Source of the DNA: Marinobacter salinus
GTDB lineage: Bacteria > Pseudomonadota > Gammaproteobacteria > Pseudomonadales > Oleiphilaceae
Length of the DNA stretch: 64,000 nucleotides
Assembly (NCBI RefSeq): GCF_001854125.1
Contig: NZ_CP017715.1
Coordinates: forward strand, 3,038,001 to 3,102,000
Direction of reading: 5' to 3'
Below the pieces are notes generated by a model that saw only the letters and a program-made list of their open reading frames with translations, was not told the origin of the DNA and made no database searches. The position numbers and the translations under genes are program-made. Positions 18,781 to 27,044 of the stretch are shown one piece after another. Position 1 is the stretch's first letter. The number at the start of each line of letters is the position of its first letter.

Positions 18781-18806
18781 ATTCTGCTTAGCGAAACATG
18801 CTAAAT
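18781..18806 (+). promoter_or_regulatory. Operator-like element D, before ghrA
   Basis: The core ATTCTGCTTAGCGAAACA matches the thiolase-gcdH copy at 13 of 18 positions and keeps the quasi-palindrome TTYYGC-N3-GCGAAA. It lies 34 bp before the ghrA start codon, in the same orientation as the other copies relative to their genes. Confidence 0.6.
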
Positions 18807-18839
18807 TAATACCTTTCCCGTTACGACCCCGGAGCCATA

Positions 18840-19769
18840 ATGAAAGTACTTTTTGTCGCTGGAGACCCAAAACCGGAACGCTGGACTGCGCCAATAAAAG
18901 CATTACTACCAGAAGCGGAAGTGTATGTCTGGAACCCGGAAGGCCCGGTAATCGATGCGGACTACGCAATTGTCTGGCAGCCCCCGGCGGAACTCTTTGA
19001 ACGAGAGCGGAAATTGAAGGCGATCTTTAATCTTGGAGCAGGCATTGACGGGCTTCTGGCGGTTCCCAATCTTCCAGCCGGGCTGACCATCGTTCGCCTG
19101 GAGGACGCCGGCATGTCCGTTCAGATGGCGGAGTACGTGCTGCATCAGCTTCTGGAAGCGAGCCGGGAAATGGAGGTTTACCGGGAACAACAACGTAACG
19201 GCATCTGGAAAATCCACCGCCCTATCAAACGTGCAGACTGGCCCGTGGGCGTCATGGGCCTTGGCCAGATAGGCAAAAAGGTTGCCCGGACACTGGCAGA
19301 CCTGGATTACCGGGTATACGGGTGGGCGCGCAGCGAACACACCCTGGAGCACATCACCACCTTTGCCGGCCGCAAAAGCCTGAGAGAGTTCCTGAAGCAG
19401 ACCCGCGTATTGGTGAACACCCTACCCCTCACTGATGAAACCCGGAACATCATCGACTACGACGCGCTTGCAGATCTTCAGCCTGGCGCTGTGGTTATTA
19501 ACGTCGGTCGGGGCGAGCACCTGGTGGATGACGACTTACTCAAGGCCCTTGACGACGGTCTCGTTGCCAGGGCATCACTGGATGTCTTCCGGAACGAGCC
19601 ACTCCCATCAGACCACCCGTTCTGGACTCGCCGCGAAATCACCATCACCCCCCACATTTCTGCCCGAACCCTCCGGGACGCCACTCTTGAGCAGATTACC
19701 GGCAAGATTCGGGACCACGCCAGAGGTCAGCCAATTACCGGAATTGTCGATACCTCCAGGGGCTACTGA
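18840..19769 (+). CDS. ghrA: Glyoxylate/hydroxypyruvate reductase A-type D-2-hydroxyacid dehydrogenase
   Basis: A 309-residue NAD(P)-linked 2-hydroxyacid dehydrogenase, most like GhrA, which reduces glyoxylate or hydroxypyruvate in the cytosol. Visible features are the nucleotide-binding loop GVMGLGQIGKKVARTLADLDYRVYGWAR (about 136-163), the active-site segment NVGRGEHLVDDDLL with the catalytic arginine, and the histidine in ITPHISARTL. A Shine-Dalgarno-like GGAG lies just before the ATG. It sits alone on the plus strand, divergent from iclR and with its own copy of the operator-like element, so it may act on a 2-oxo or 2-hydroxy acid linked to the same substrate rather than general glyoxylate metabolism. 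Confidence 0.88.
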   Translation: MKVLFVAGDPKPERWTAPIKALLPEAEVYVWNPEGPVIDADYAIVWQPPAELFERERKLKAIFNLGAGIDGLLAVPNLPAGLTIVRLEDAGMSVQMAEYVLHQLLEASREMEVYREQQRNGIWKIHRPIKRADWPVGVMGLGQIGKKVARTLADLDYRVYGWARSEHTLEHITTFAGRKSLREFLKQTRVLVNTLPLTDETRNIIDYDALADLQPGAVVINVGRGEHLVDDDLLKALDDGLVARASLDVFRNEPLPSDHPFWTRREITITPHISARTLRDATLEQITGKIRDHARGQPITGIVDTSRGY

Positions 19770-19790
19770 GCCCCAACGTTCTGCCGGCCC

Positions 19791-21152
19791 TCATCTGAAT
19801 GCTGGCAGAAGCACCGCCTCGATCGCCAGGAGTGCCAGTAACAACGGCACCGCGATCAGCACAAATACCCCGTTCCAGCGAAACGCCACCACCCAACGGG
19901 ATACCTGGCCAAACCGGGACAACAGCATGACAGAAGGTCCGAAAGGCGACAGCATCATGGCAAGGGAAAAGCCAATCACCAACGCTACCGATATCAGCAA
20001 CGGGTCCATACCGCCTGCCACCAGCTCAGGCAATAACCCGGCCTGAATACTGAGAACCGTAATAGGAATAATGCCAATCGCGGAAAGCAATGGAAGCATC
20101 AGCATGCCGATTGTCGCCAGCATCAGCACACCACCGGTTGAACCGGCCAGCCCGCTCAGGGCGTCCCTGGGAATCATACTGGACAGCGCCACCCCCAGAA
20201 TCGCCGACCCGGCAAAGATCGCCATTTCATTAACCATGGCTGAGACCTGTGAAGCACTCTCCTCAAGCACAGTGCCCAGTGAACGGTCTTCCCAGGTAAT
20301 ATAAAGAAGGGTGATCACTGGTACGGCCAGCATGGCGGCCGCCGATACTTTCAAACTGGTTAGCGCAACCAGCACAGCCATGACGGAAAAGACGGCCAGC
20401 ACGAGCAGCAGCAACTTCAGCGTTCCCGCGGGCCACTGATCCAACGTCACCCGCTCACTGCTGACCTGACGGAATCGGCGCTGCTCCAGCAACCAGCCCA
20501 CCCCGATCAACAACACGGCCGCCGCAGCGCCAAAAGGCAGCAGCATCGACCAGCTCAACTCTGGCAATTCCCGGGTCAGAATAGCAACGGCGACACTGGT
20601 CGGTGCAACCAGGGGCACCAGGGCGAACCCCCGAAGGGCACTGATAAGTACGCACCGCAACCACTGCAGACGTGACGGACCGGTTATTCCCCGATCCCGG
20701 AGCGTTTCCGACAAACTGCCGCACAGGAGGTTCATCATGCCGAAGCTGAGCACGGAAGCAATTCCACAGCTGACCAGCGCGTATTTCGGGTAAAGCCAGA
20801 CAGCGCGACCACCGAGCAGGACATCATGAATCCGCCGCAGCACCTCAAAGCGTCTCACCAGGCATTGCATCATGCCCAAACTGCCGAGAAAGGCCGCATA
20901 GAAGGCGGCATCCGCCGAAGCTTTGATCAATTGGGACATACTCAGTTGGCCACGGATACTCAGCCATCCTGTTACCACCAGGGAGACTAAAAGAAGAGCG
21001 CGGGAATAGGCCTGCAACCGACTGCCGGCCATCAGGAAGCAACAAAGGAAGAGCAACCCGGCAGCTGCACTGAGCGGCTTGTTCGAGGCGCACATAGCCA
21101 CCAGTTCGAGCACAACCGCAAGGGGCAGCAGCCAGCGAACCGCTGCACTCAT
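19791..21152 (-). CDS. Polytopic inner-membrane protein, probable ion-coupled transporter
   Basis: A 453-residue, very hydrophobic protein with roughly 11-13 predicted membrane helices (for example residues 5-40, 52-66, 85-100, 120-145, 240-285 and 325-450). A central break near 225-240 (LEQRRFRQVSSERVTLDQW) looks like a cytoplasmic loop between two halves. The second half has IFAGSAILGVALSSMIPRDALSGL and MLMLPLLSAIGIIPITVLSIQAGLLPELV, resembling the ion-transporter superfamily of organic-anion or Na+/H+ carriers. I cannot name the substrate or a precise family. It is convergent with ghrA (21-bp gap) and divergent from thiolase-gcdH. Confidence 0.75.
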   Translation of the reverse strand: MSAAVRWLLPLAVVLELVAMCASNKPLSAAAGLLFLCCFLMAGSRLQAYSRALLLVSLVVTGWLSIRGQLSMSQLIKASADAAFYAAFLGSLGMMQCLVRRFEVLRRIHDVLLGGRAVWLYPKYALVSCGIASVLSFGMMNLLCGSLSETLRDRGITGPSRLQWLRCVLISALRGFALVPLVAPTSVAVAILTRELPELSWSMLLPFGAAAAVLLIGVGWLLEQRRFRQVSSERVTLDQWPAGTLKLLLLVLAVFSVMAVLVALTSLKVSAAAMLAVPVITLLYITWEDRSLGTVLEESASQVSAMVNEMAIFAGSAILGVALSSMIPRDALSGLAGSTGGVLMLATIGMLMLPLLSAIGIIPITVLSIQAGLLPELVAGGMDPLLISVALVIGFSLAMMLSPFGPSVMLLSRFGQVSRWVVAFRWNGVFVLIAVPLLLALLAIEAVLLPAFR

Positions 21153-21226
21153 AACAATACCGCCCTTACGAAGGTTAACGCTGCTTGCATTTCCATCACA
21201 CCCGGATTAGTCTTTTGCGAATTAAA

Positions 21227-21260
21227 TACAAAACTGTATTCCGCTATACGAAACTATATT
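21227..21260 (+). promoter_or_regulatory. Operator-like element A, before thiolase-gcdH, with tandem direct repeat
   Basis: The core ATTCCGCTATACGAAACT (21238-21255) is the best-formed copy of the shared element. Overlapping it is a direct repeat with 20-bp spacing: TACAAAACTGTATT (21227-21240) and TACGAAACTATATT (21247-21260). This two-site arrangement is repeated before the LIV operon. The element ends 91 bp before the thiolase start codon. Confidence 0.65.
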
Positions 21261-21351
21261 AACATTAATGACAAGGCAAGGCCGACACTGATTCTCGCGA
21301 GGCCCGGTCGACCACGGTGAAGTCTTGTCACTTTCTGTCGAGGAAGAAACC

Positions 21352-22557
21352 ATGAGCGCGTTTATCTACGATGGGTTGAGAACAGCTTTCGGCCGCCATG
21401 CGGGTTCCCTCGCCACGGTTCGCCCGGACAATCTGCTCGCCAGCGTGATCCGGGCTCTGGTGGAACGCAACGCGTTCGCACCGGAAGCCTATGAAGACGT
21501 CATTGCCGGGTGTACCAATCAGGCTGGCGAGGATGCTCGCAATCTGGCCCGCCATGCCGGACTTATGGGAGGCCTTCCGATCGAAACCGGTGGCCTGACG
21601 GTTAATCGCCTGTGCGGCTCCGGGCTGGCAGCCATTATCGATGCGGCCCGCGCCGTTCGTTGCGGTGAGGGGGAACTCTTTGTAGCCGGTGGTGCGGAAA
21701 GCATGAGCCGGGCGCCGTTCGTAATGGCCAAGAGTGAGTCTCCTTTTAGCCGGGACTTCCGGGCTTTCGACAGTACCATCGGCGCCCGCTTCCCGAACCC
21801 GCGCATCGAAACCGAGTTTGGCGCGGACACCATGCCCGAAACCGCCAACAACATTGCCCGGGAACTGAATCTGAGCCGGGAACTGGTGGACCGGTTTGCA
21901 GCTCAGAGCCAGGCCCGGTATGAGCAGGCCCGCCGTACCGGCTTTTTCCAGGACGAGATTCTGCCCATTGAAGTACCTCAGGGGCGCAAGAAACCACCGG
22001 TGACGGTCGACCGGGATGAGCATCCACGACCACAGTCCACTGCCGACGCACTGGCAGGGTTGCGCCCCCTGTTTGAGGATGGCGTTGTCACCGCGGGCAA
22101 TGCATCCGGAATCAACGATGGCGCTGCGGCACTGATTATTGGCTCCCGGGAGGCCGGGGAGCAGGCTGGCATCCAGCCTCGCGCCCGCATCGTTTCTGCG
22201 GCCATTGCCGGCGTAGCGCCCCGGGTCATGGGTTATGGCCCGGTTCCTGCCAGCGAGAAAGCGCTCGCCCGGGCCGGCCTGACCCTAAAGGATATGGATG
22301 TTATCGAGATTAACGAGGCGTTTGCGGCCCAGGTTCTCGGCTGCACGACTAAACTGGGGCTAGACCCTACTGATTCCCGGCTGAACCCGAACGGTGGCGC
22401 CATTGCTATCGGCCACCCGCTCGGGGCTTCCGGAGCGCGGATTGCACTCACGGCCACCCGTCAGCTGGAACGCAGTGGCGGGCGATACGCCCTGATCAGC
22501 ATGTGCATTGGCGTGGGCCAGGGCATTGCTGCTGTGATTGAACGAGTTAATAACTGA
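21352..22557 (+). CDS. Thiolase, 3-oxoadipyl-CoA/acetyl-CoA acyltransferase type
   Basis: A 401-residue thiolase. The nucleophile is C88 in [13 protein letters not shown]; the histidine in [13 protein letters not shown] and the cysteine in SMCIGVGQG complete the site. Overall it resembles the PcaF-type thiolases that act on 3-oxoadipyl-CoA, which would suit a dicarboxylyl-CoA pathway. The ATG at 21352 follows GAGGAAG at good spacing; an earlier TTG start would add nine residues without a better ribosome site. It is followed 22 bp later by glutaryl-CoA dehydrogenase, so the two are probably one operon. Confidence 0.9.
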   Translation: MSAFIYDGLRTAFGRHAGSLATVRPDNLLASVIRALVERNAFAPEAYEDVIAGCTNQAGEDARNLARHAGLMGGLPIETGGLTVNRLCGSGLAAIIDAARAVRCGEGELFVAGGAESMSRAPFVMAKSESPFSRDFRAFDSTIGARFPNPRIETEFGADTMPETANNIARELNLSRELVDRFAAQSQARYEQARRTGFFQDEILPIEVPQGRKKPPVTVDRDEHPRPQSTADALAGLRPLFEDGVVTAGNASGINDGAAALIIGSREAGEQAGIQPRARIVSAAIAGVAPRVMGYGPVPASEKALARAGLTLKDMDVIEINEAFAAQVLGCTTKLGLDPTDSRLNPNGGAIAIGHPLGASGARIALTATRQLERSGGRYALISMCIGVGQGIAAVIERVNN

Positions 22558-22579
22558 TTTTCTACCGAGGAGAAACACC

Positions 22580-23749
22580 ATGGCTTCTGCACCCTGGGAT
22601 GACCTGCTGCAACTGGACAAACAACTGGATGAAACCGAGCGTCAGGTCCGCGACAGCATTCGCAGCTTCTGTGATCAGCGACTGATGCCTGGCATCGTCG
22701 AGGCCAACCGCCATGAAAAGTTTGACCGTAATATCTTCAACGAGATGGGCGAGCTGGGCATGCTGGGTGCCACCCTGCCAGAGGAATACGGTGGCCCTGG
22801 CCTGAACCACGTATGTTATGGCCTGATTGCCCGTGAAGTAGAGCGGGTAGACTCTGCCTACCGTTCGGCACTGAGCGTGCAGTCGTCGCTGGTCATGCAC
22901 CCGATTCACGCCTTCGGCCAGGAAGCCCTGAAAAAGCGCCTGCTCCCCAAACTGGCCTCTGGCGAGATGGTAGGCTGCTTTGGCCTGACCGAACCCAACC
23001 ACGGTTCTGACCCGGCTGGCATGGAAACCCGCGCCAAAAAAGTGGATGGCGGCTACCTCCTGAGCGGTTCCAAGACCTGGATTACCAACTCCCCGATTGC
23101 GGATATCTGCGTGGTCTGGGCGAAGTACGAAGGCAAGGTGAACGGCTTTGTCATTGAGCGCGAGGGTGCCAAAGGTCTGGACACCCCCAAGATTCCGGGC
23201 AAGTTCTCCCTGCGTGCCTCCGACACCGGCTCCATCTTTATGGACGAGGTCTTTGTCCCGGACGAGAACAAGCTGGATGTCGAAGGCCTGAAGGGACCGT
23301 TCAGTTGTCTGAACAAGGCCCGATTTGGCATCAGTTGGGGCTCCCTGGGCGCCGCCGAATTCTGCTGGCACGCAGCGCGGAACTACACCCTCGAGCGCAA
23401 GCAGTTCGGCAAGCCGCTGGCGGCCAACCAGTTGATCCAGAAAAAACTCGTCGACATGCAGACAGAAATCACGCTTGGCCTGCAGGCTGCCCTGCAACTG
23501 GGCCGCATGATGGACGATGGCAGCGCCACGCCGGATGCTATCTCGCTGCTCAAGCGCAATAACTGCGGCAAGTCACTGGACATTGCCCGGGTGGCCCGCG
23601 ACATGCACGGTGGCAACGGCATTGCCGACGAATACCACGTGATCCGTCATGTGATGAACCTGGAGGCGGTCAACACCTACGAAGGCACCCACGATGTCCA
23701 CGCCCTGATTCTGGGCCGTGGCCAGACCGGCATCGCTGCATTTAGCTGA
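22580..23749 (+). CDS. gcdH: Glutaryl-CoA dehydrogenase
   Basis: A 389-residue flavoenzyme that oxidises and decarboxylates glutaryl-CoA to crotonyl-CoA, passing electrons to ETF. The match to GcdH is strong throughout: [90 protein letters not shown], and at the C-terminus the catalytic glutamate in [20 protein letters not shown]. The ATG at 22580 follows GAGGAG. Next to the 3-oxoadipyl-type thiolase it supports a route ending in glutaryl-CoA, as in breakdown of odd-chain dicarboxylates, lysine or some alicyclic acids. A terminator follows. Confidence 0.95.
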   Translation: MASAPWDDLLQLDKQLDETERQVRDSIRSFCDQRLMPGIVEANRHEKFDRNIFNEMGELGMLGATLPEEYGGPGLNHVCYGLIAREVERVDSAYRSALSVQSSLVMHPIHAFGQEALKKRLLPKLASGEMVGCFGLTEPNHGSDPAGMETRAKKVDGGYLLSGSKTWITNSPIADICVVWAKYEGKVNGFVIEREGAKGLDTPKIPGKFSLRASDTGSIFMDEVFVPDENKLDVEGLKGPFSCLNKARFGISWGSLGAAEFCWHAARNYTLERKQFGKPLAANQLIQKKLVDMQTEITLGLQAALQLGRMMDDGSATPDAISLLKRNNCGKSLDIARVARDMHGGNGIADEYHVIRHVMNLEAVNTYEGTHDVHALILGRGQTGIAAFS

Positions 23750-23778
23750 TGCCTGCCTGATTCGGCTGACCCCAAAGG

Positions 23779-23804
23779 AGCCCCTCACGATGAGGGGCTT
23801 TTTT
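23779..23804 (+). terminator. Rho-independent terminator after gcdH
   Basis: AGCCCCTCA and TGAGGGGCT pair around a CGA loop and run into six T residues. It ends the thiolase-gcdH unit. Its tail touches the 3' end of the decayed carboxylase fragment on the other strand. Confidence 0.9.
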
Positions 23805-24046
23805 ATGGGTTAACGGATATAAGAACCTGCTCGATATCCACCAATACCTCACCCGCCACCTGATAGCCCTCGTTCACGAGCACATCGACAATATTGCCCG
23901 GCATACTTGTTGTTACATGGCCTTCCTTGGTTGCGCCGGCACGGCCGCTACTGCGCCACCGAGCGTATACCCAGTTCGCTACAGGCCCGGGCAATTCTGA
24001 CTGCAATCTCACCTCGATTGGCAATCAGCAGCTTCCTTATGGCCAT
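23803..24046 (-). pseudogene. Remnant of a biotin-dependent carboxylase (biotin carboxylase start joined to biotinyl-domain end)
   Basis: From a good ribosome site (GGGAGGTAAC) and ATG at 24046 the minus strand reads [20 protein letters not shown] and ten or so more residues to a TAG at 23948. This is the canonical N-terminus of biotin carboxylase or of the alpha subunit of acyl-CoA carboxylases. Directly after, in another frame, comes ATKEGHVTTSMPGNIVDVLV followed by EGYQVAGEVLVDIEQ, the biotinyl-domain end of such a protein, to a stop at 23803. The central ATP-grasp region is missing, and the biotin-accepting MKM motif is not seen. The simplest reading is a large internal deletion with frameshift. 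It cannot encode an active enzyme. Confidence 0.85.
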
Positions 24047-24165
24047 GAATGTTACCTCCCGTATTGGCTTTGGTTGAGTTTGGCCGACCCGGACCGTCCA
24101 TGGTCGGGTATGCCAGGTTCGCTCACGCTCCGAGGGGATGCCGTAGCGGATCGAACCAGTGACGT

Positions 24166-24765
24166 CTAAAAGTTGCCCTGTACGACGTTCACGATTTCAG
24201 AAAACGAAGATGCGCGATGCTCCAGGTCAATCGGAATGTGCAGCTTTTCGACCAGCTGTGCGGCAGAGATGACGCCCCGCAGGTATTGCTCACCTTCGTG
24301 GTACCGATCGTTATCGACCACCAGGATATATTCCTCATGCACGGCCCTGAAGGTACTTACCAGGTCACCTATCGTAGCGCGGGCCAAGTCCTTGTAATGG
24401 GTAGCCGGGAGGCTGCTAAGCGGACTCATGATGTCCTTGACCCGGATATCTCCGGGCGCGACACCACGCCGATTGGCCAGGCTCAGCGGCAATTCCCCGT
24501 TGATATCTGCAATGGTGATCATGCCAACGCATTCGCCGGCGCCGTTTTCGACCAGCTTGAAGGCGGTATCCGCCATCTTCATCCAGAGCCGGGCCTCGGA
24601 AATGTTCATATCCGAATTCAGCGCTGGCGGTCGGCGCTGGCAAAAATCGGTGAGTAAATGCACGGCAGAGTCGCCACTGCCGATGTTATAGGCAGGCTGA
24701 ACCGTTGCCAGAGAATAGGTGCGCCCCAGATCACGTACAGGCAGGGCGTGGAATTGTTTGCTCAT
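24166..24765 (-). CDS. CBS-domain-pair protein
   Basis: A 199-residue protein with a short N-terminal region (about 1-70) followed by two CBS-like units: [27 protein letters not shown], then [21 protein letters not shown] and [34 protein letters not shown] pairs bind adenosine nucleotides or SAM and usually act as sensors. No catalytic domain is attached, so it may regulate a partner protein. The 120 bp between it and the carboxylase remnant show nothing clear. The neighbourhood gives no firm functional hint. Confidence 0.75.
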   Translation of the reverse strand: MSKQFHALPVRDLGRTYSLATVQPAYNIGSGDSAVHLLTDFCQRRPPALNSDMNISEARLWMKMADTAFKLVENGAGECVGMITIADINGELPLSLANRRGVAPGDIRVKDIMSPLSSLPATHYKDLARATIGDLVSTFRAVHEEYILVVDNDRYHEGEQYLRGVISAAQLVEKLHIPIDLEHRASSFSEIVNVVQGNF

Positions 24766-24850
24766 GGGAAAACCTCGTTGATTCCGGATATTGGGTGCAG
24801 CACAGCGCCCTGCAAAAGGCAGGCTTAAGTGTGCTGAAAATCGACCAAAA

Positions 24851-25177
24851 TCAGGCGAGGAAGGGGGGCCCCTGCGGTAGGGCGGGATAACTCAAGAGGC
24901 GAGCGGGAGGCTCGACAAAGAAAAGATTCGGGGAAAGAACAGGCCGCCCGGAAACCAGCGGGAAGACAGGAAGAGTCGGGCCAGGAAAACCAAATTCACC
25001 TGACGGTGAGTCCCCGGAAGCATCCAGAAGTACCACATTGAATGATCCCTGTTCATCAAACTGATGATCCAGGGCCGGCGCGCTAACTCCCGAGGCACCC
25101 CATGCAAGAAACGCCAATGCCATCAGAAACGTCAGGCAAAGACGACTTGTATTTTGTGGTGCTCGCGATTCAAACAT
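24851..25177 (-). CDS. Small secreted or membrane-anchored protein of unknown function
   Basis: About 108 residues. A basic start (MFESRAPQNTSRLCLTFLMA) runs into a hydrophobic segment ending in SGVSA, a plausible signal peptide. The rest is rich in Pro, Phe, Leu and Gly (GEFGFPGPTLPVFPLV, PALPQGPPFLA) with no motif I recognise. The second of two adjacent ATG codons is chosen because GAAGG lies seven bases before it; the first, at 25183, would add two residues. It could be a spurious frame; the export signal and ribosome site are the only support. Between its start and the porin terminator the DNA is AT-rich and otherwise unremarkable. Confidence 0.45.
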   Translation of the reverse strand: MFESRAPQNTSRLCLTFLMALAFLAWGASGVSAPALDHQFDEQGSFNVVLLDASGDSPSGEFGFPGPTLPVFPLVSGRPVLSPNLFFVEPPARLLSYPALPQGPPFLA

Positions 25178-25301
25178 GTCCATGCCTTCAGGGGCGTATG
25201 ACTTAACACTACGACTATAGTTCTATCACAATCACCGTTATCCCTAAAAGCTAATCTTTAATAATTATCAGTTAGCAATGGCGTGCCAAGGGCCGAATCA
25301 C

Positions 25302-25338
25302 AAAAAAAAGCCCTGGTACAGGGGGAGCGCACCAGGGC
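25302..25338 (-). terminator. Rho-independent terminator after the porin gene
   Basis: On the minus strand GCCCTGGT pairs with ACCAGGGC across a 13-base loop and is followed by eight T residues. It lies about 55 bp beyond the porin stop codon. Confidence 0.85.
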
Positions 25339-25391
25339 AATGTGCAAAGCACCTGAGAAGTGATCTAACTCTTAAAGGGTCCTGCGCTGAA

Positions 25392-26717
25392 TCAGAACGT
25401 CAACTTGGCCGAAGCAATAACCTGCTCATACTGCTGGCTGCTACTGGTTGCGATCTCACCGAAGTCCCAGTATGCGTATTCCAGACCCAGGGTCAGGTTA
25501 CGATGGGCAGACCACAGAAGGTTGGCGTGCACCGAAGTTGAAGTATCGAAGTAGCTCAGGGTTCCGCTCGGAGAGGCCTTCAGGTCATCGACAATTTCTG
25601 TATGAGAAACGGTCAGGCTTGAGCGCCAGGTCGGAGCCCAGAAATGACGATATGCCGCGGTGGCGCCATAGGTTCTCAGCGGCTCAACATCACCCTGAGC
25701 CTGGGCAACCAGATCCACATCCGGATAAGTCAGCAGCCCCATGTAGCGACCCAGCGCACCATAGCTGTACTGCAGGCGGAGGTCGTCCTTGCCAATGGTC
25801 GGGATGCGCGCACTCAGGGACACCGCACCATCGGTCTTGGTGTCATTGGATGCGTTGTCCTCGAAATTCCGCAGGAGACCGGCAACCGAGTAGAAACCAT
25901 GCTTGCCGCGCACCTGGTATCTGACAGCCAGATCCGGATAGGACTGGTCATCATAGGAGTTGCCATAGTAGCCATCTTCCGGGTTCTCAAGAGACATCAT
26001 CAACTTACCGCCCGGAACCGCCATGTTGTAGCGAAGCTGCGGCTGGGTAGTGTATATAAAGGCAGCCATTTTTCCCTGGTCCAGAATTTCCGGCATTGCC
26101 GCAAGATCGGTGAAGGTGGTGTAGGTCTGGCCAAAATCCCAGTTGTTCCATGAACCGTAGGCCTGGCGAAGACGCGGTGCATAACTGTTGGAAACAATCT
26201 CGTTGCCGGTCTCACTGAACCCGTCATTGAGATCCTGATTAAAGTCCATCTCGATATAGGTGGTCAGCGTGTGCCCAACCACATCCTCGGTTTTGGTACC
26301 GATACTGATCCGGGATTCACGCGCGCTGAAGCCGGTCTTCCAGTCACTCTCGTCTGAGACAGCTGCCTTCGCAAACGTACGGGGCAAACCAATGCCATAG
26401 CCGTTGAGCGACCCGTTACCATGGGACCCGAAGATCGCATCTGCTTTTACAAAGCCCCCGAACGAAATCGTGGTATCGCCGATTTTCAGGCCATCACCTT
26501 CCCGAAGGATATAGGGATTATCTTCCTGCAACTCCGGAGCAGTCGATACTGCGCCCTCAAGCTTGCTCTCGAGCATCTGCACACGCTGACGCAAGTCGTC
26601 CAGTTCGGAGTTGCTCTGTGCCATCGTGCTGGCTGAGCCGAGTGCCATTATAGGGAGTCCGGCCAGGGCTATGGCGCGAACGAGTGGGCGTGTGTTGAAA
26701 CCTGTTGTTATTGTCAT
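25392..26717 (-). CDS. dcaP: DcaP-family trimeric outer-membrane porin
   Basis: A 441-residue outer-membrane protein. A signal peptide (MTITTGFNTRPLVRAIALAG, cleavage near TMAQ-S) is followed by a short coiled coil (NSELDDLRQRVQMLESKLEG), typical of the DcaP N-terminus, and then a beta-barrel starting IGDTTISFGGFVKADAIFG. The chain ends in alternating barrel strands and a terminal phenylalanine (QVIASAKLTF), as expected for Bam-dependent insertion. DcaP porins are associated with dicarboxylate uptake in Acinetobacter. I chose the ATG at 26717, which follows AGAGG; an upstream start would put 24 polar residues before the signal. It lies among dicarboxylate-type acyl-CoA genes and has a weak operator-like site upstream. 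Confidence 0.88.
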   Translation of the reverse strand: MTITTGFNTRPLVRAIALAGLPIMALGSASTMAQSNSELDDLRQRVQMLESKLEGAVSTAPELQEDNPYILREGDGLKIGDTTISFGGFVKADAIFGSHGNGSLNGYGIGLPRTFAKAAVSDESDWKTGFSARESRISIGTKTEDVVGHTLTTYIEMDFNQDLNDGFSETGNEIVSNSYAPRLRQAYGSWNNWDFGQTYTTFTDLAAMPEILDQGKMAAFIYTTQPQLRYNMAVPGGKLMMSLENPEDGYYGNSYDDQSYPDLAVRYQVRGKHGFYSVAGLLRNFEDNASNDTKTDGAVSLSARIPTIGKDDLRLQYSYGALGRYMGLLTYPDVDLVAQAQGDVEPLRTYGATAAYRHFWAPTWRSSLTVSHTEIVDDLKASPSGTLSYFDTSTSVHANLLWSAHRNLTLGLEYAYWDFGEIATSSSQQYEQVIASAKLTF

Positions 26718-26861
26718 TTCAAACCTCTTGACGGAGTTGGTGGTGTCTTTGTTATTGAAATCTCCGGCGCTGGCCACAGCTGTCGCCAATCTGACGGCCC
26801 AGTTTCGCTCTGCGGTATCTTGTTGATTTTTTATTCCGCCTAGCAGTACCAGCTTCCGTGT

Positions 26862-26879
26862 TTTCGAATATAGCGAAAG
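26862..26879 (-). promoter_or_regulatory. Operator-like element F, before dcaP (weak match)
   Basis: On the minus strand CTTTCGCTATATTCGAAA keeps CGCTATA and CGAAA of the shared element but has two extra bases between the half-sites. It is about 145 bp before the porin start. It could be a variant site or chance. Confidence 0.35.
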
Positions 26880-26993
26880 GTTTTTTGTTCAACAAGGGTT
26901 TGAAACCAAATTTTATTAAAAGACGTAATTACTGAGCGTTTTCTTGTTTCATTTTCGTTGACAGTGACGGAATACTTGAAGGATCATTGAGTA

Positions 26994-27016
26994 ATTCTGC
27001 TATGCGGTATATATTT
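26994..27016 (+). promoter_or_regulatory. Operator-like element E, before the acyl-CoA dehydrogenase pair
   Basis: ATTCTGCTATGCGGTATA matches the thiolase-gcdH copy at 12 of 18 positions, with ATTCYGCTAT and CG intact. It overlaps a TATATATT stretch and ends 28 bp before the start codon at 27045. Confidence 0.55.
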
Positions 27017-27044
27017 TCGCTGTAATGCCAAACGAGGTTATCTC

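Larger units (their letters stand above)
26718..27044. promoter_or_regulatory. Divergent promoter region between dcaP and the acyl-CoA dehydrogenase pair
   Basis: This 327-bp gene-free stretch is AT-rich in its right half and must hold divergent promoters. It contains operator-like elements E (26994-27016) and F (26862-26879) and a partial third match, ATTCCGCCTAGCAG (26833-26846). A TTGACA at 26958 and a TATATATT at 27008 may be promoter parts, but their spacing is not standard for one sigma-70 promoter. Confidence 0.55.
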
